From contig NMRA01000271.1 of the NCBI GenBank assembly GCA_002633005.1, positions 477,028 to 541,027 on the forward strand: 64,000 bases of DNA, written 5' to 3'. Source of the DNA: Phoronis australis (lineage: Eukaryota > Phoronida > Phoronidae). The position numbers and the translations under genes were made by a program. This document shows positions 12,501 through 25,200 of the stretch, one piece after another (position 1 is the stretch's first letter; each line of letters starts with the position of its first letter). The notes under the pieces were generated by a model that made no database searches, had not been told where the DNA came from, and was given only the letters and a program-made list of their open reading frames with translations.

Positions 12501-15500
12501 TCAGAATTTATAAATATACCCTGATATTGTGACGAAGTGCTTGTTTGAGCTTTGTTTAGTACCAAAAAGTAGATGAACATGTGCCTTCCGTCAGTTGAAA
12601 TCAACTTTTCATTAGGGACAGTGTTACGGCAATAGTTTCGTAAAGGTGTCCGCATTTTGAGAACCCCTGATTTTTCCACGGAATAACTGGCGTCAAACTG
12701 TTTATTAAAATCTGGGACTCCTGTAAGTGACTTTTGCCCCTACATGACGGCGACATCCCGTTGCTCCCAACTTGTTCGATTCTATAGCCCAACAACAAGT
12801 TGGGAAGTTTACCCCCGTAGCTAATATCTTACACGACTGATTAACTCCATTCTGTCATTTATGTTTGGAGGGCCTGTGCACTTTTGTTCGATAATTGCTC
12901 TAATCTCCGGCCGGTCGTATCTAGCCTGACTGGGCTGGGCTGATAAAAATGGAAGTTAAGTTATAACATATTAGATCTTTAACCCAATAGCATTTCTGAA
13001 TTCCTCGTCAAATGCTGATCATGTTCCGTTTTTGAATCACCAAAATCGTCCAACTACAACAGAAGTTAAGACAATCTATTCTGTCAAACGGGTTACCAAC
13101 GCACTGGGTTTGACTGTGTTCAGTTCATACGCGTTTGGTAATAGCGTGCAACCACCATACGTTTCCATTGAAGCCTGCGAGATAATTGGCCTGCTTGTTA
13201 TCATACGGTACAAAAGACTGAGCTGGGCAGTTAACAAAAGAGAGAATTTTTATGGCACGTTCAGCATCCCTCACGTCTGGAAAAGTTACTGAACAACAGA
13301 ACGCTGTAATGTATAAATACCGGGACGTGCGTGTTTAACCAACGGATACAACAGTAAGACCAAAATTTACTTCAGTGGTTTTAACCCTGAAAGCAAATCT
13401 AATCCACTTATTGATCAGCGAGAAACATTCTAGTAAACAAACGGCGGGCGCACACTGGGAGACCGAAGTCACAACTCAAGTCAACCCAGTTCTATGACCG
13501 GGCTGTTGCTGGTAACACAGCACGAGATTGGAAACAACACACTATCCGGAATTGAACAATTCTTCGATGAGCTCTTGTAATCATATTATATTAAAGATAT
13601 GTGTTTCTGTAACCTGCTTGCTACAAAGAGCTGAGATTCGCTATAAAAGTTTTTAAGTTAAGCCTGTTGTCTTGACTACCGAGCGGAAATTTAGACTCCC
13701 AACATTATGTTTTCGTTTCGTGCTAGACCATCCCAGACTCGAGCAAAAGCCCAATTCATCTTCATGCGTGCGTGTGTTCCAGTAGTAAATGTAGTCTCAA
13801 CACGTTTTGTTCTATGTTTTTCAGTACAGTTGGTTTTTGATAGACTATTTCGGATGAGTATTTTGCATTTTGTTGCTTGGTACTCATTGCTGGAAATTTG
13901 ACAACATTTTTTCATGTGGTTAGAACATACACTTTTGCCGTAATCCTAACCATGTAATCTCTTTTTTCGTTGGGTGTGACGATTGGTAGCTGAGTTGACG
14001 TCCTCGAAACAAGGGCAAATTTTAATTATTTGCACACGTGTTGTCACGGTTGCTGTCACTCACGAAGCAGCTAAGGCAGTTTTGGTTAGTGTTTTCAGGA
14101 AATAAAGTTTGTTATCATACTTATTTTCAATTCTGTTTTATTAATATTGCCATAGAAATTAATCTGTTTTTTTGAAACAAAATACATCATTTTTTGCAAT
14201 AATTTAGACCTTTATATTAAGTTTCATTTTTGTAGTATACTGTGGAAAATTTCAAAGTTGTTACAACTATTACTAATGATATTCCGGAAATTTCCGTAAA
14301 ATGTGTGAGAGTTCTGACACATTTGATTTATTCCCCTCACCAATGAGCTCATTGCCCTGACCTAGCCCTAAACTAAGCCTCAAATGGCTCTCGCTGGTTC
14401 CCTGCCTGCATGTCCGCTAGCAGAAAAGGGAACACGCAGGTACACCATTCGGAAGCACGGTTTTACTGGTTGATGTAACCTCCACAGTCATTGGTTAACT
14501 TAACAACAAAGACAGAAAATGGCGGACCGTGAACGATTTTTTGTCTTGTCAACATCTTTGCAAACCAAGTTTTCTTTCTACAGCCATTAGTGTCAGTAAG
14601 GTCAGAATTTGAAAACCGTGAAAAGTTATCAGCTACAGGGAGCTTGATATCGGTTGCCGAAAAGGACACTCTGCCAACAGGCTAGTCAGCGACGGCAGAA
14701 AATGCACACCAGAAACGCACAGCTTCATTCTTCCGGTTCACATTTTTTGAACGTATCCCGAGGAAGCAACGATTTGTTTGTACCCCAGACTACTAGAACT
14801 ATATTCACATTTACACTTCTTCCATCAGTCATGCCGGTTTGTTGGTTAAAGCACTACCGGTACCTTTGTAACATTTTTTCTCGAGGAAAATTAATTGATA
14901 CCTACGGGTTCCCTTCCCCCTAGCGAACACGCTCGGAACCTTCCAGCAAATAGCAAACCCAACGAGCTAATTATCTCATCGGCTAAACCGATCAGCGCTA
15001 TCTTGATGTTTGGAGACGAGGCTGTAAAAGCGGCTAGTTTTACACTTTGGGACGTGGTGTGAGTCTGTCCGACTGGATTAAACGACGCCGGGAAAAAAAT
15101 GGATTTGAGCTTTATCTCAAACATGCAATACTCAAAGTTTAAATTTATTATATTCGTATTACATGAATCGCTCCTACCTCATGACTAACATTGGCAATTT
15201 TCAGCGCATCATTTGTAGTAACACCCAAGGTTGTCTTGGGAGTTTCGAGTAGGTACTGCTCGATACGCCAGCACGTGTATCGGCCGCAGAAGGTTCGCTA
15301 AATGATTCATGTTGCACCCTTATTGGCCAGTGCAGGCATATGGGCCGGGACAGCCAACGTCGGCAGTCACAACAGCCGTCTTTCGATGCCGACTAGGGCA
15401 CGTACGCCGCAGGACAGCGCAGCAGTACAGGTCGAATCAGTGAGATACATTTATCTCATTGGGTCAAATGCTGTCTTCCTGCCGGGTCAAATATTGTTTG

Positions 15501-16790
15501 ATACTTGACACTGGCAGATTTTCTTTTCAATGAGTCAAATCCGCGGACGACGCCGGGAAAAACGAGTTAGTGATCTATATTTAAATCAAAATACGTCACA
15601 TGACATACCTCGTCCGGTCCGCTCACCAAATGTGGGGGCGTAAATTGCCGTAAAAAGACTGGGACGCGGTTTGCGTACTTGCTTTCTACGTTGACCAACT
15701 GATTGTCACACGTGGATTTATCAGCTGGTGAGTTGACATTTGAAAAGTTTAAAAAGAATTGCTCGAGTGACAAGTTTTGATTGGAATTCTTGTCGTAGGA
15801 TTGTGCAGCAAGTTCGTTGAGACACAGTTTCGGATTCAACATAATTGACATGTATTACTTGGTTTCATTTTGCCTATTAGTCTGAAGAAGTGGTCCCATT
15901 TTAAAGCATCAGAATTTCTTCAGTTTTTTACTTAGAATCCTATTTCAGCATCCACTCTTTCACAAGAGGGGTAGAAACTGTTCTGTGGTGCCATCATGAT
16001 GTTTGCCATATCTCCACTCCTTTTTTGACTATAGCAACACTGCTATTTCGACTCCTTTTTATTGTGGTACTTTTGGAAAAGCTTACTCACATGTAATGAA
16101 AAATAATTTCCTAAGCTTTGGATTTGCAAGCGACAGGAGACAACTCATTTGGCTCAATTCCTGTGTGTTCTCTGCCCCCTACGCATACGCAGAAAACCAG
16201 CGAGTTCAAGTGCGTGACTGAATTTACACGTGGGTACCACTCCTAAGCTGCACATCAAATGAGAACAGCGACAGTCCTGAATGATAGAGCACACCGGCTT
16301 CAGTGGTTATGTTAAGTACACGGGTGCCAATCGTTTTATTTCACAATGAACTCAATGGGTTCCCGGCCGTTATAAAAGACCCGATGTTTTACGATTCCCC
16401 GGGACCGATGTAGCCCAGAACTTATATTCCTGTTCCGATTTTTCCCGGGTCAGTGTTCCGTAGGCGCGTTTTCCTATGCCTGTAACCAGCTATTGCAACT
16501 AAACGCCGGGGTAGGAGCGCAATTGTGGTTAGCGAACTTGTTATTCTTTCTTCATCACTGTACACCCTCACCCCGTCGGCTCCCGCGCCGCCTGTCGCTC
16601 CCCGGATCACGCAGTAAATTTTTCAGACTCTAACAGAAAGAATCTTGTTCCATCCTAAAAACAAAATTATTCCGGATGACGAAAAAGGGTGTTGGTGGTA
16701 GCGATAGCCAGAAAGTCGATCATCCCTAGTGGAGTGACAAGAACATCTTAAAGAAGCAATTGAATTGGATTAAATAGAGGGATTTACGGT
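9512..16790. other. Intergenic region between gene 1 and gene 2
   Basis: About 7 kb without a convincing gene. Open frames up to about 90 codons occur (for example 13032-13292 +) but show no domain, no paired splice sites and no neighbour in phase. A short hairpin (CCCAACTTGTT at 12766 pairing with its inverse at 12794) is the only structure noted. The stretch near 14300-16700 is richer in CG than its surroundings and could hold 5' non-coding exons or promoters of gene 2; this is unproven. Confidence 0.35.
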
Positions 16791-16795
16791 TTACG

Positions 16796-17035
16796 GACAA
16801 ACTGTAGATGTCAGCTGACCCAGGAAGCCGAAGAGTCCGTGACCCGTGTTTGGCGGTCCGTTAACGGTGTTTCTTCTGGAATGTGAGTCCGTGTCCTGTG
16901 TATTTGGGTGAATGGATCGTGTTTTGCGAGTCCGTTCCTGTGTTTGTGAGTGAACGGTGTGTGCAGGTACGTGAGTCGTGTTCATGCGTCCGTGACCGTG
17001 TTTATGAGTCCGTTTACCGTGTACTTTAGGTACCT
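16796..17035. repeat. Degenerate GAGTCCGTGnCCGTGTTT minisatellite
   Basis: A phrase close to GAGTCCGTGACCGTGTTT recurs roughly every 20-30 bp with drift (16832, 16885, 16930, 16987, 17005). It ends directly before the next minisatellite. Confidence 0.6.
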
Positions 17036-17040
17036 TGCTA

Positions 17041-17224
17041 ACTCACTATTCCCATTGACAGGTATGATCATCGTCTATCCTCATCACAGGTATGATCATC
17101 AGTACTTAACTCACTATCCCCACTACAGGTACATGTATGATCATCAGTACTTAACTCACTATCCCCACTACAGGTATGATCATCAGTACTTAACTCACTA
17201 TCCCCACTACAGGTATGATCATCC
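17041..17224. repeat. 39-bp minisatellite with CAG/GTATGA in each unit
   Basis: Units of 39 bp built from CTATCCCCACTACAG, then GTATGATCATC, then AGTACTTAACTCA. The last three are almost identical, the first two diverged, and one carries a 6-bp insertion (ACATGT). Because 39 is a multiple of 3 both strands stay open, giving repetitive false reading frames. Every unit contains a pyrimidine-rich CAG directly followed by GTATGA, i.e. a splice-acceptor-like and a donor-like site back to back. Confidence 0.9.
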
Positions 17225-17235
17225 TCATTGTACCT

Positions 17236-18989
17236 TTCATTCTGCTTCGCCAAATATCACTCTAATGGGTTTTCATTACTTTGTTTCTAAATTTACAATC
17301 AATGTTCTCCCCAGGTTGTTCTAACAGGGGGCTGCACCGTCTTTCAATTCCTTCTGTTGACCTAGTGACCCTTGTTAAATTTACTGCTCCTCTTTTCCAC
17401 CCTATTTAATTTGTTTACCTGCTCTCAGTCTTATTACCTTTGGTGTGTACATTTATTGTTTGGTACAGAAGAGCTATGACTTTGGTGTTTACAAAAGTTG
17501 AATTTAATGGCTGAAAGTCCTTTCAAATTCATCCTATCCTGACTAATAGAAACACTTTTCCATTTAATTTTTCTTGACCCGGGATTATGTATATTTTTTC
17601 ACAAATTTTTGGTATAAGACGAACAAGTACATTTTAATGACATCGCACTCACGCTCGAACGCACACACTCATGCATACACGACATGTACTTTACTGATAT
17701 GTCCTAACCATGGTGTGAAGTAACAAATCTTCTTAACAAAATGTTTTGAGAGAGGTCCCTCCAGAATGAATGTTGTAGGGCCTCAATCGATCTGTTTGTA
17801 CGAAATCTTTTTTCGTAGTTCAGCATAGTAATACAAGAAAGTTTTAAAGTTAGTAAATTTGGGAATAGTCTGATTCTTGCAGGAGATGAATACGGGAAAC
17901 AGTGTGACATGGTCGTATTGCGCTCGAGTGATTCAACGCGTATGGGATAAAACGAGATTGAAGTGCCGCTGTGTAATCGGGGCCCTATTGTCTGTTGAAC
18001 ACTCCTGTATGTTTTTAAAACGTCGCCTTTATTGTTAACGTGAGCATGCATCAGAACCATTTTAGGATGCCATTTCACATGTATAATGATCAAATAATGA
18101 TGGAAGATTGTCTTCCTAGTAGAGACACCCATCATAAGAACTTGGCCGAGGTGATGAGATGAGCCAGTGTCTTGTGTTTTAACAAGGAATATGTGTTTCG
18201 TTATACTAATTTAATTTTGAATCAGTTGGGAAAGGTCTTTTTAACCTTAAATACTGAAGTTTTAATCTTTCTGAATTGCTATATTAGTTACAACTAATGG
18301 TTGTATGCTAGAATTAGAGTGTACGTCCGTCACGTATGTACGTCACACTACCTCAGCTTGCATGAAATTGACAAAATGATTTTTAAAAATGTGTTGGACT
18401 TCAAAAACATTTCTGAAACATTTCGTATAAAACAAAAATTGTAATCGCTCATAGTTCACAAGAAATAAAACTGACTGTTTTTTTTTTAATCAAAAGTCAA
18501 ATTCTGTGGGTCCGTTTGTCACAGCACTTTAAAGGTCATTTTCAAGGTCAAGTAAAGAGATAAGAAAAAAGTTGATGCAGCCCTTATGAAATATACTGTC
18601 TAATAAGACCTAACAACTGATCAAAATATCGTCTGACAATACGTCTGTACGTTACAAATGGAATTGCCCATATCATCAGTTTTCAAATTATTGGGGTTTG
18701 CAGTTTTGTCTGTTACGTAGCCTACTAGTAACTGCAAATCGTGTTCACTCCCTGTAGGTACAGCATAGAAGTTACTGCAAATTTACATTCACACCCTTTC
18801 TACCAAATAAAAATTTACAGAGTTACGTAACTGAAAAATCACGTTTACCTTGTGGATACCGAACATAATCTTTTCCTCTATGGAACTTGATCAAACTAGG
18901 GAATTAAAAAGTGAGGGTTTGGAGATTGCGTTTGAATTTTGAGAGTAGATTTCGTGCCCAATAGTCTTTATTCAATGTCATGCTTTTAG
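17236..18989. other. Intergenic or 5' region of gene 2
   Basis: The longest frame is a 143-codon minus-strand stretch (18135-17704). It has no domain I recognise and no splice context, so I do not call it a gene. The rest is AT-rich. A splice acceptor TTTTAG at 18984-18989 marks the start of the first coding exon of gene 2, so an untranslated exon should lie further left; I could not place it. Confidence 0.4.
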
Positions 18990-19031
18990 GTAGACTATTT
19001 GAACTGAAGTGTCTTGGAGAAGTCTGCTGTC

Positions 19032-19262
19032 ATGGCCAGGAAGTTTGAATCTAGTATGACCCACATTGACGTGACATTGGAGAGTAGCGAAGATGAGGAA
19101 AAACTGAGTATGAGGACCCCAGGGCCATCGGGGACATTCGCTACGAAATGTTCAGCAGGGTGGCAAAGAAACGGAAGGCCTGCTCTAGCGTTGCTGATGG
19201 TGAAAAAAAGGATGGAGAGGAACACATCGAGATGTATAGTTGTAGAGCAAGAACACAGTCTG
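19032..19262 (+). CDS. Gene 2 exon 1: start codon, acidic/basic N-terminus, one frame break
   Basis: ATG 19032 has G at -3 and +4 and an in-frame TGA at 19005 within the same exon, so it is a natural start. The exon follows acceptor TTTTAG (exon from 18990). The first frame (MARKFESS...ESSEDEEK) is continued more sensibly by the next frame ([19 protein letters not shown]... [13 protein letters not shown]), which is open up to donor GTAATG after 19262 in phase 1, exactly the phase needed for the exon at 27176. One missing A in the run AAAAA at 19099-19103 would explain the switch. I take it as an assembly error or a real frameshift. No domain is recognised; the segment is highly charged with a possible basic nuclear-type cluster (KKRK). 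Confidence 0.55.
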
Positions 19263-22200
19263 GTAATGTCTCTGTAAATCAGGGCTCGAGATTGCTAATC
19301 TTCAACCGGGAAAATTGACCAATCGCATGATATGTTTTGGTTTGAGAAATTTTGTTTTGTGCTTGTAATTGGTCCGAGTCTAAACTTGAAAATTGTCGTG
19401 TGGCATACTGCAATTTGAGTCAACTTTCAAGTGAATTTTGGAGTTTAGTCTCAAGTAGTTTGGTGAACTGACAATCGGTCTAAAGTAAAGACAACAGTCA
19501 CTGTCAGACAAATAAAACCCAGAATTTCAACAACTGGTAAAAATGAATTACTATAATAGGGAAAAAATAATTAAGAGGCTATGCCCTATGGTTGTAAAAC
19601 AAACAACAATACTTGCATGGTCATTAATGTGTCCATTGTATATAAAATAGTTCGGACATGTCTAATACACCAAATTACCAGGTTCTGTTGATTTGTTACA
19701 TTCTTGGAAACAAGTCATTATTACTTTCATCAACTATCAGTTCATTATAACTGTAGAGAGCAAGTTCCACACCCTATTGAACGAAAAGGATGTAAGAGGC
19801 TGTTATGCTTGAGATAGGCTTGTTATTTGGCAGAGGGTCCAGGTTATTACTGGGCACTGCAATCTAGCTCGGCATTGAAACCTCAGGTCACTTGACATGC
19901 TCAAGCTTCCCTAAGTGCGGTTTCGCAACATTCTACTTGATGGACACTTTAACTGCCAGGAGGAAATAGCGAGATTATTCGCGTTTAACGGTTTTCTAAG
20001 TTCCTGCGGAAACGGGCAGAAGCTAGAATGATGAATCCTGTGCTGGAGTGTCCTCACGAGTCATAATCAGATCATTGGTGCAATGGGCCTTATGGCCCAT
20101 GTACACCTGGTGCGCTGCAAAAGGCCACTTTTATTGTTCATACTTGTATTAGGGTACATAATACCAGATGTCAGAACAGCCAATAGTTCAGTCTTTCAGG
20201 GTAAAGTTGCATTGCCGTGAAACAGGATTTGAAACCATTAGGTATTTTGATGTCAAATATATTGCTTGGTAAGTACCGTACTGTTACAGTTGCATTTTTG
20301 AAAGGCGTGATTGCAGGCATTTTGTTTTTTATCTTTTGTACATTTATTATCAATTAGTAATATTGCATTGAAAATTACATACACGCTTGCACTCACTCAA
20401 TGGTCGCTTAATTTTCAATAATGTGAGCAAATTTCAAAAACATATTTCTAAATCTCCCAAACTTTCTATTTAAAAAAAAAATTGCTCTGTGAGATAATAC
20501 GGTCTTAAAATGTTCATAAAAGCATAAATAGATGGTGAAGTGCCCCCCCCCCAATATTTCACAGTACATTTGATATTTCGCTAGAGTCAAACTTAACTTT
20601 GTAGATAATTATGTATTTATAATTTCAAAAAGAACATCATTCATTATTGTTTCATCGCTATCACTGAATTTAAACTCGAAGATATCTTCCCAAAAGGTTT
20701 TTGTGTTGTTATAATAAAGAAACAAGTGCATCAAAGTGTCTGGGGCTTGATTACAAAATGTACAAGCAGAAGACTCCGAGACACCTATTTTGTAAAGATA
20801 CAAATTTTTACATAATATTCTGTCAACTAGTCGATACTCAATTTTACATCTAGAGAAAAATCAAAAACATTCAAATGCACTGTTTTCCAACGCATAATTA
20901 ATTCATTACTCATTTCAGAAATCCATTTACACAGTGAGATCGGTTTTATCTTCATATTATGGCATATAACGAACATTGATCTAAACTCTTTCTTATTTTT
21001 TGTTATTTGATTTGACAGTTCCAGACTATGCGGCAGACGAAATGATTTAATGAACTACATAATAAGTCTTTCATAAGGTGTTATTAAGTGCTAAATCCTG
21101 GTTCACTGATTACTTTAGGGAATCGGAAAAGTGAAAGGAGAATGCCGCTCAAAAACAACCTATTTTGTATCAGTTTAGATGAGTAGTGCCACTCCATAAA
21201 GAAAGTACAGCTCTTTTACTTGACACCTGACGGCAGATGGAGGTGTTGAAATTAACCAATGACGTCAGAGGTTCGAATGCAGTCTGTTCAGCAGTTCACA
21301 ACACGCTTACTGAATTCACCGTTTTACACCACTAAATCATAAAAATTCGATGTAAAACCCTTACAAATACACTAAGTTATTAAACAAACGTGTTATTTTA
21401 TATCGCTGTTTTGGATTTTTTGGTATTTGAACGTACCGTAGCCAACAAAGCTCGGTAGGCTAATTTACCGCAAGGTCAGTCGCGGGAGTATGGGGTCTGT
21501 TTAGTGAAAAATTCAAATTATTCGTCCGTGAAATACAGACAGGAGAACATAGCTCCATGTTGTAATTTAGTTGTAAACTAAACTTCCAGTCACGAAAAGA
21601 CTATACTAGTGAGACAAAGAAAAATTGCACGCTGATCTGTTTGGTGAATTAGCCGCGAAACTGCAAATCTACTTACTAGCTCGTCGGGGGCCGCGAAGTC
21701 AGGTTACCTTCCACAGAACCGCCAGGGCCATTGTTGTACAGTAACAATGATTCGAATAATGCATATGAATATCTAAATAAAGATTCCCCTAACATCAAAC
21801 TGAAACCTGAAGAATGAGTCAGTCATCAAACACGTTATATAAAACGTTATGCTCTCACGCCTTGAATTAATTGTAATTGTTTATGTTTTCATGGTCAACT
21901 TCTCCATCATCAAAAACTGATCAACTACCAATCCGACGAAATGCAGGACACTGACGAGACACAGAGAAGTTTCACGGCCTCTCGCACCCAGCCTTTAATA
22001 CGGGACGGGGGCTCGAATTCCTGACCAAGTGGACATTTTGCAAAGAAAAAAAGCGGGAGGACTAATAAAAAAGTAAAAAACGGGGTACCACCATCAGAAC
22101 TGTGAACTCTGCGTTTGCTCCATTTTAGGGGATTTTTTGTTTCTCTGAGGCGAACCTTTTTACCTACTTCGCCAAATGTGGGGGCTCCTTGGAGCCACCC

Positions 22201-25200
22201 GAGCCTCCATGGGTGCGCGCATGTATTAACAGCGTACTTTTCATTCTTCACTACCGCGAGCCAGTTCAGAAACTTTATGTGCTCACGAAGAAATCGAGAA
22301 AACGTTATAACCGCTTTCCTTGCAGCTTCATAGTTCCCATGCGCGGGAACAATACACCACACCAAAGCGGCACTCACTCTGCGGAAGAACCACTGACATC
22401 GCTGCGTCGTTTCTCACTTTCTCACCTTCCTCACAGGTTAACGCGTCACCTCTCGGCGAGGTAGGATCGACCGTATACAAAGTGATGTGGATATAGACCG
22501 ATTAAGACGATAAAAAAGACTAATTAAATTGGGTGGCATTCTCCTTTAAATCTATTCACTTTCACAAAACTTTATGTTCCTACCAGTGGAACTATAACAC
22601 TAAGATTAAATAGAAAACTTATGTGGGTGCATATTGCCGTCACCTCTGTCTGGGCGTCCGGGAGTCCGGCATCCGCAAATGTTTCTCCTAAACTTCTCAC
22701 AGGATCTTGTTGAGATGTGGTAGATGTGTTTCTATGAAGCTGACAACGAATGACTGCAAATTTCGGGTCTCTCCCACTACTGGTGTGCCCCCTAGTGGCA
22801 ATCTTAGTTTTTACTTTACCTCTGTAATCTTCAAAGGTCAATCTCAAAGAATTTTCATCTATAAGTGAAATGACGCTATCCTCCGGTTTTCGGTTTGATT
22901 TTAAGTATTTTGCGCCACCTAGTGGCCATTTTGTCTGTTTTCGAGTGTGTTTTTGGCGCCTACCCCTCTGTCAACCAAACCACTCCAAGGATGATTGTGG
23001 AAATTCGCATGTATGTTCGTCATTGAACAGGAGGGTCGACGATGAATTTCCAACAACCACGACTTCCTTGGCGCCTCCTAGTGGAAGTTTTTTTTTTAAG
23101 TCCATGGCTGTATCTCTTAAACCCTCTGCAGGTTTTTTAAATTAAATTTAGCAAGTATGTTCATATGAAGTTTACAGCGAACAACGACGACTTTCAGACA
23201 GATCTGACAAACACTGCGCCTCCTAGTGGCAATTTTATTTTTCCCTCTGTTTCTCTGAAGCTGTTTGACGGATTTTCCTGAAATTTGATAAAGAGCTTCC
23301 TATTGAAATTATAACAAGTTCCTCGGATGGATTGGTCATATTTTGTGCCATCTAGTGGCCATTTTTACTGTTTTCTAGGGCATCCACCCTCTGTTAACCG
23401 AAGCACTCCAAGGATGATTGAAAAAATTTGCCCTTAGTGTGAAGAGGACAGGACGGTTGATGATGGTTTTCCGACGACTTCATGTATTGTGTAGCCTCCT
23501 AGTGGCGGTTATGTTTTTTCGCTACCATAGCCTCAGGGTGGCAACTTTATTGTTTCCGTTTCCCTCGAATTCTCAGAAGTTCTTGACAGATTTTCAGAAA
23601 ATTTGGTAACTAGCTTTGATGACATATATATATACGGCAACTTTCAATGCATTTACAAAACGGTTCGAAATATCGCTTTTTAAATTATGTTACCTACTGA
23701 TGTCGTTTGGATTTATATTACACTGTTGTAATGTAAAGACAAGATCTCTATTTAGAGAGTTGGAAAGAACTGATATTAAACAAGTAAAAACAGATCAAAG
23801 TCGTGTTTTCAATGAAATATGTATACGAGAAAGATTACTGCCAAATTATAGTATATGTATATGTATATGTATATGTATATATAAAACAAAACAGTTTTTG
23901 GATAGATTCGATGTATTTTGCGCCACCTATTGGCCATTTTATGATACAAATAAACGCCCGTTTACGGTGCTTTCGTGGGCTCATTCCAATATTCCGCATT
24001 GCTCTTGTTTTGTCATTGGTCATTCCAAGCCCTGAAACAAACAAGTTAAAATAGTAGCTGTATTTCGACGGCACGTGTCTTATCGTCAGGCTTATGGTAA
24101 GGTGATGTGTACGTGGAGTACAAGTGAGTGAATACCAAGCTGTCTAACAGAAAGTGCAATCATGTTTTCAAATAAGTTTACTGTTTGGAAATATTTCAGA
24201 TTCCAGTGTTTTTGCTAAAGGTGACAGGGAATGTCTATTGGAATCACAAGGTAGGGCAAAGTCATAGAAGTTGGGTGTAGTCACGAAGTAGATCTTTTGA
24301 ATTTACTTTATGTTGTGGAATCAGAAATGTTACGTGTGAGTTTTTGGCTCATTTGTATGCGCCCACATACTTATATGAGGACCCATTATGCCGTCATCTC
24401 CGTCCGTCCATCCGTCCGTCCGGGCGGCGTCCGTCTGGCGTCCGGCGTCCGCTGCTTTATCTCCAAAACCCTTCGACATACGTTCATGAAATTTGGTACA
24501 TTTCCATTCATAAATGGGACGGCATGAGCGAACTTTCGGACGGAGCCGACTACCGGTGTGCCCCCTAGTGACAATTTTAGTTTTTTTACGCTTACCTTAG
24601 TATCTTCAAAAGTCCTGAACGGATTTTCATGAAATTTGGTATGTAGGCACCTATTGGTAAGATGACGCTATCCTCCCGTTTTCGGATGGATTTGACATAG
24701 TTTGAGCCACCTAGTGGCCATTGTTACTGTTTTCGAGTCTGTTTTTTGCGTCCACCCCTCTATCAACCAAACCGCTCAAAGGATGATTGTGAAAATCGGC
24801 ATGTATGTGCTTACTATGAAGAGGACGATTGACGATGATTTTCTGACGATTTTGACTACTGTGGCGCCTCCTAGTGGCAGTTTTATTGCGCCTATGGCTG
24901 TATCTCCTAAACCGTTCGCAGGATCTTTACGAAATTTAGTAAGTATATTCATATGATGTTAACAACGGACGACGACGAATTTTGGACAGATTCGACTACC
25001 GGTGTGCCCCCTAGTTGCAATTTTTTTTGTTACGTTTACCTTTGTATGTCCAAAAGTCCTTAACGGATTTTCATGAAATTTAATATGTAGACACCTATTA
25101 GTGAGGTGACGCTATCCTCCCGTTTTCGGATGGATTCGACGTAGCCATTTTTACTGTTTTCGAGTCGTTTTTTTTGCGTTCACCCCTCTATCAACCAAAC

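Noticed and set aside
13032-13292. 86-codon + strand frame considered as a gene
   Set aside because: No motif, no in-phase neighbour, stops soon on both sides.
17041-17224. Repeat array considered as CRISPR
   Set aside because: Units are directly adjacent without unique spacers and the genome is eukaryotic; it is a minisatellite.
17704-18135. 143-codon open frame on the minus strand
   Set aside because: No domain, no splice context, unclear composition and no second coding piece nearby. Could be chance in AT-moderate DNA.
21925-22377. 150-codon minus-strand frame
   Set aside because: It covers repeat X copy A, a repeated non-genic element; the second copy does not keep the frame open over its length.
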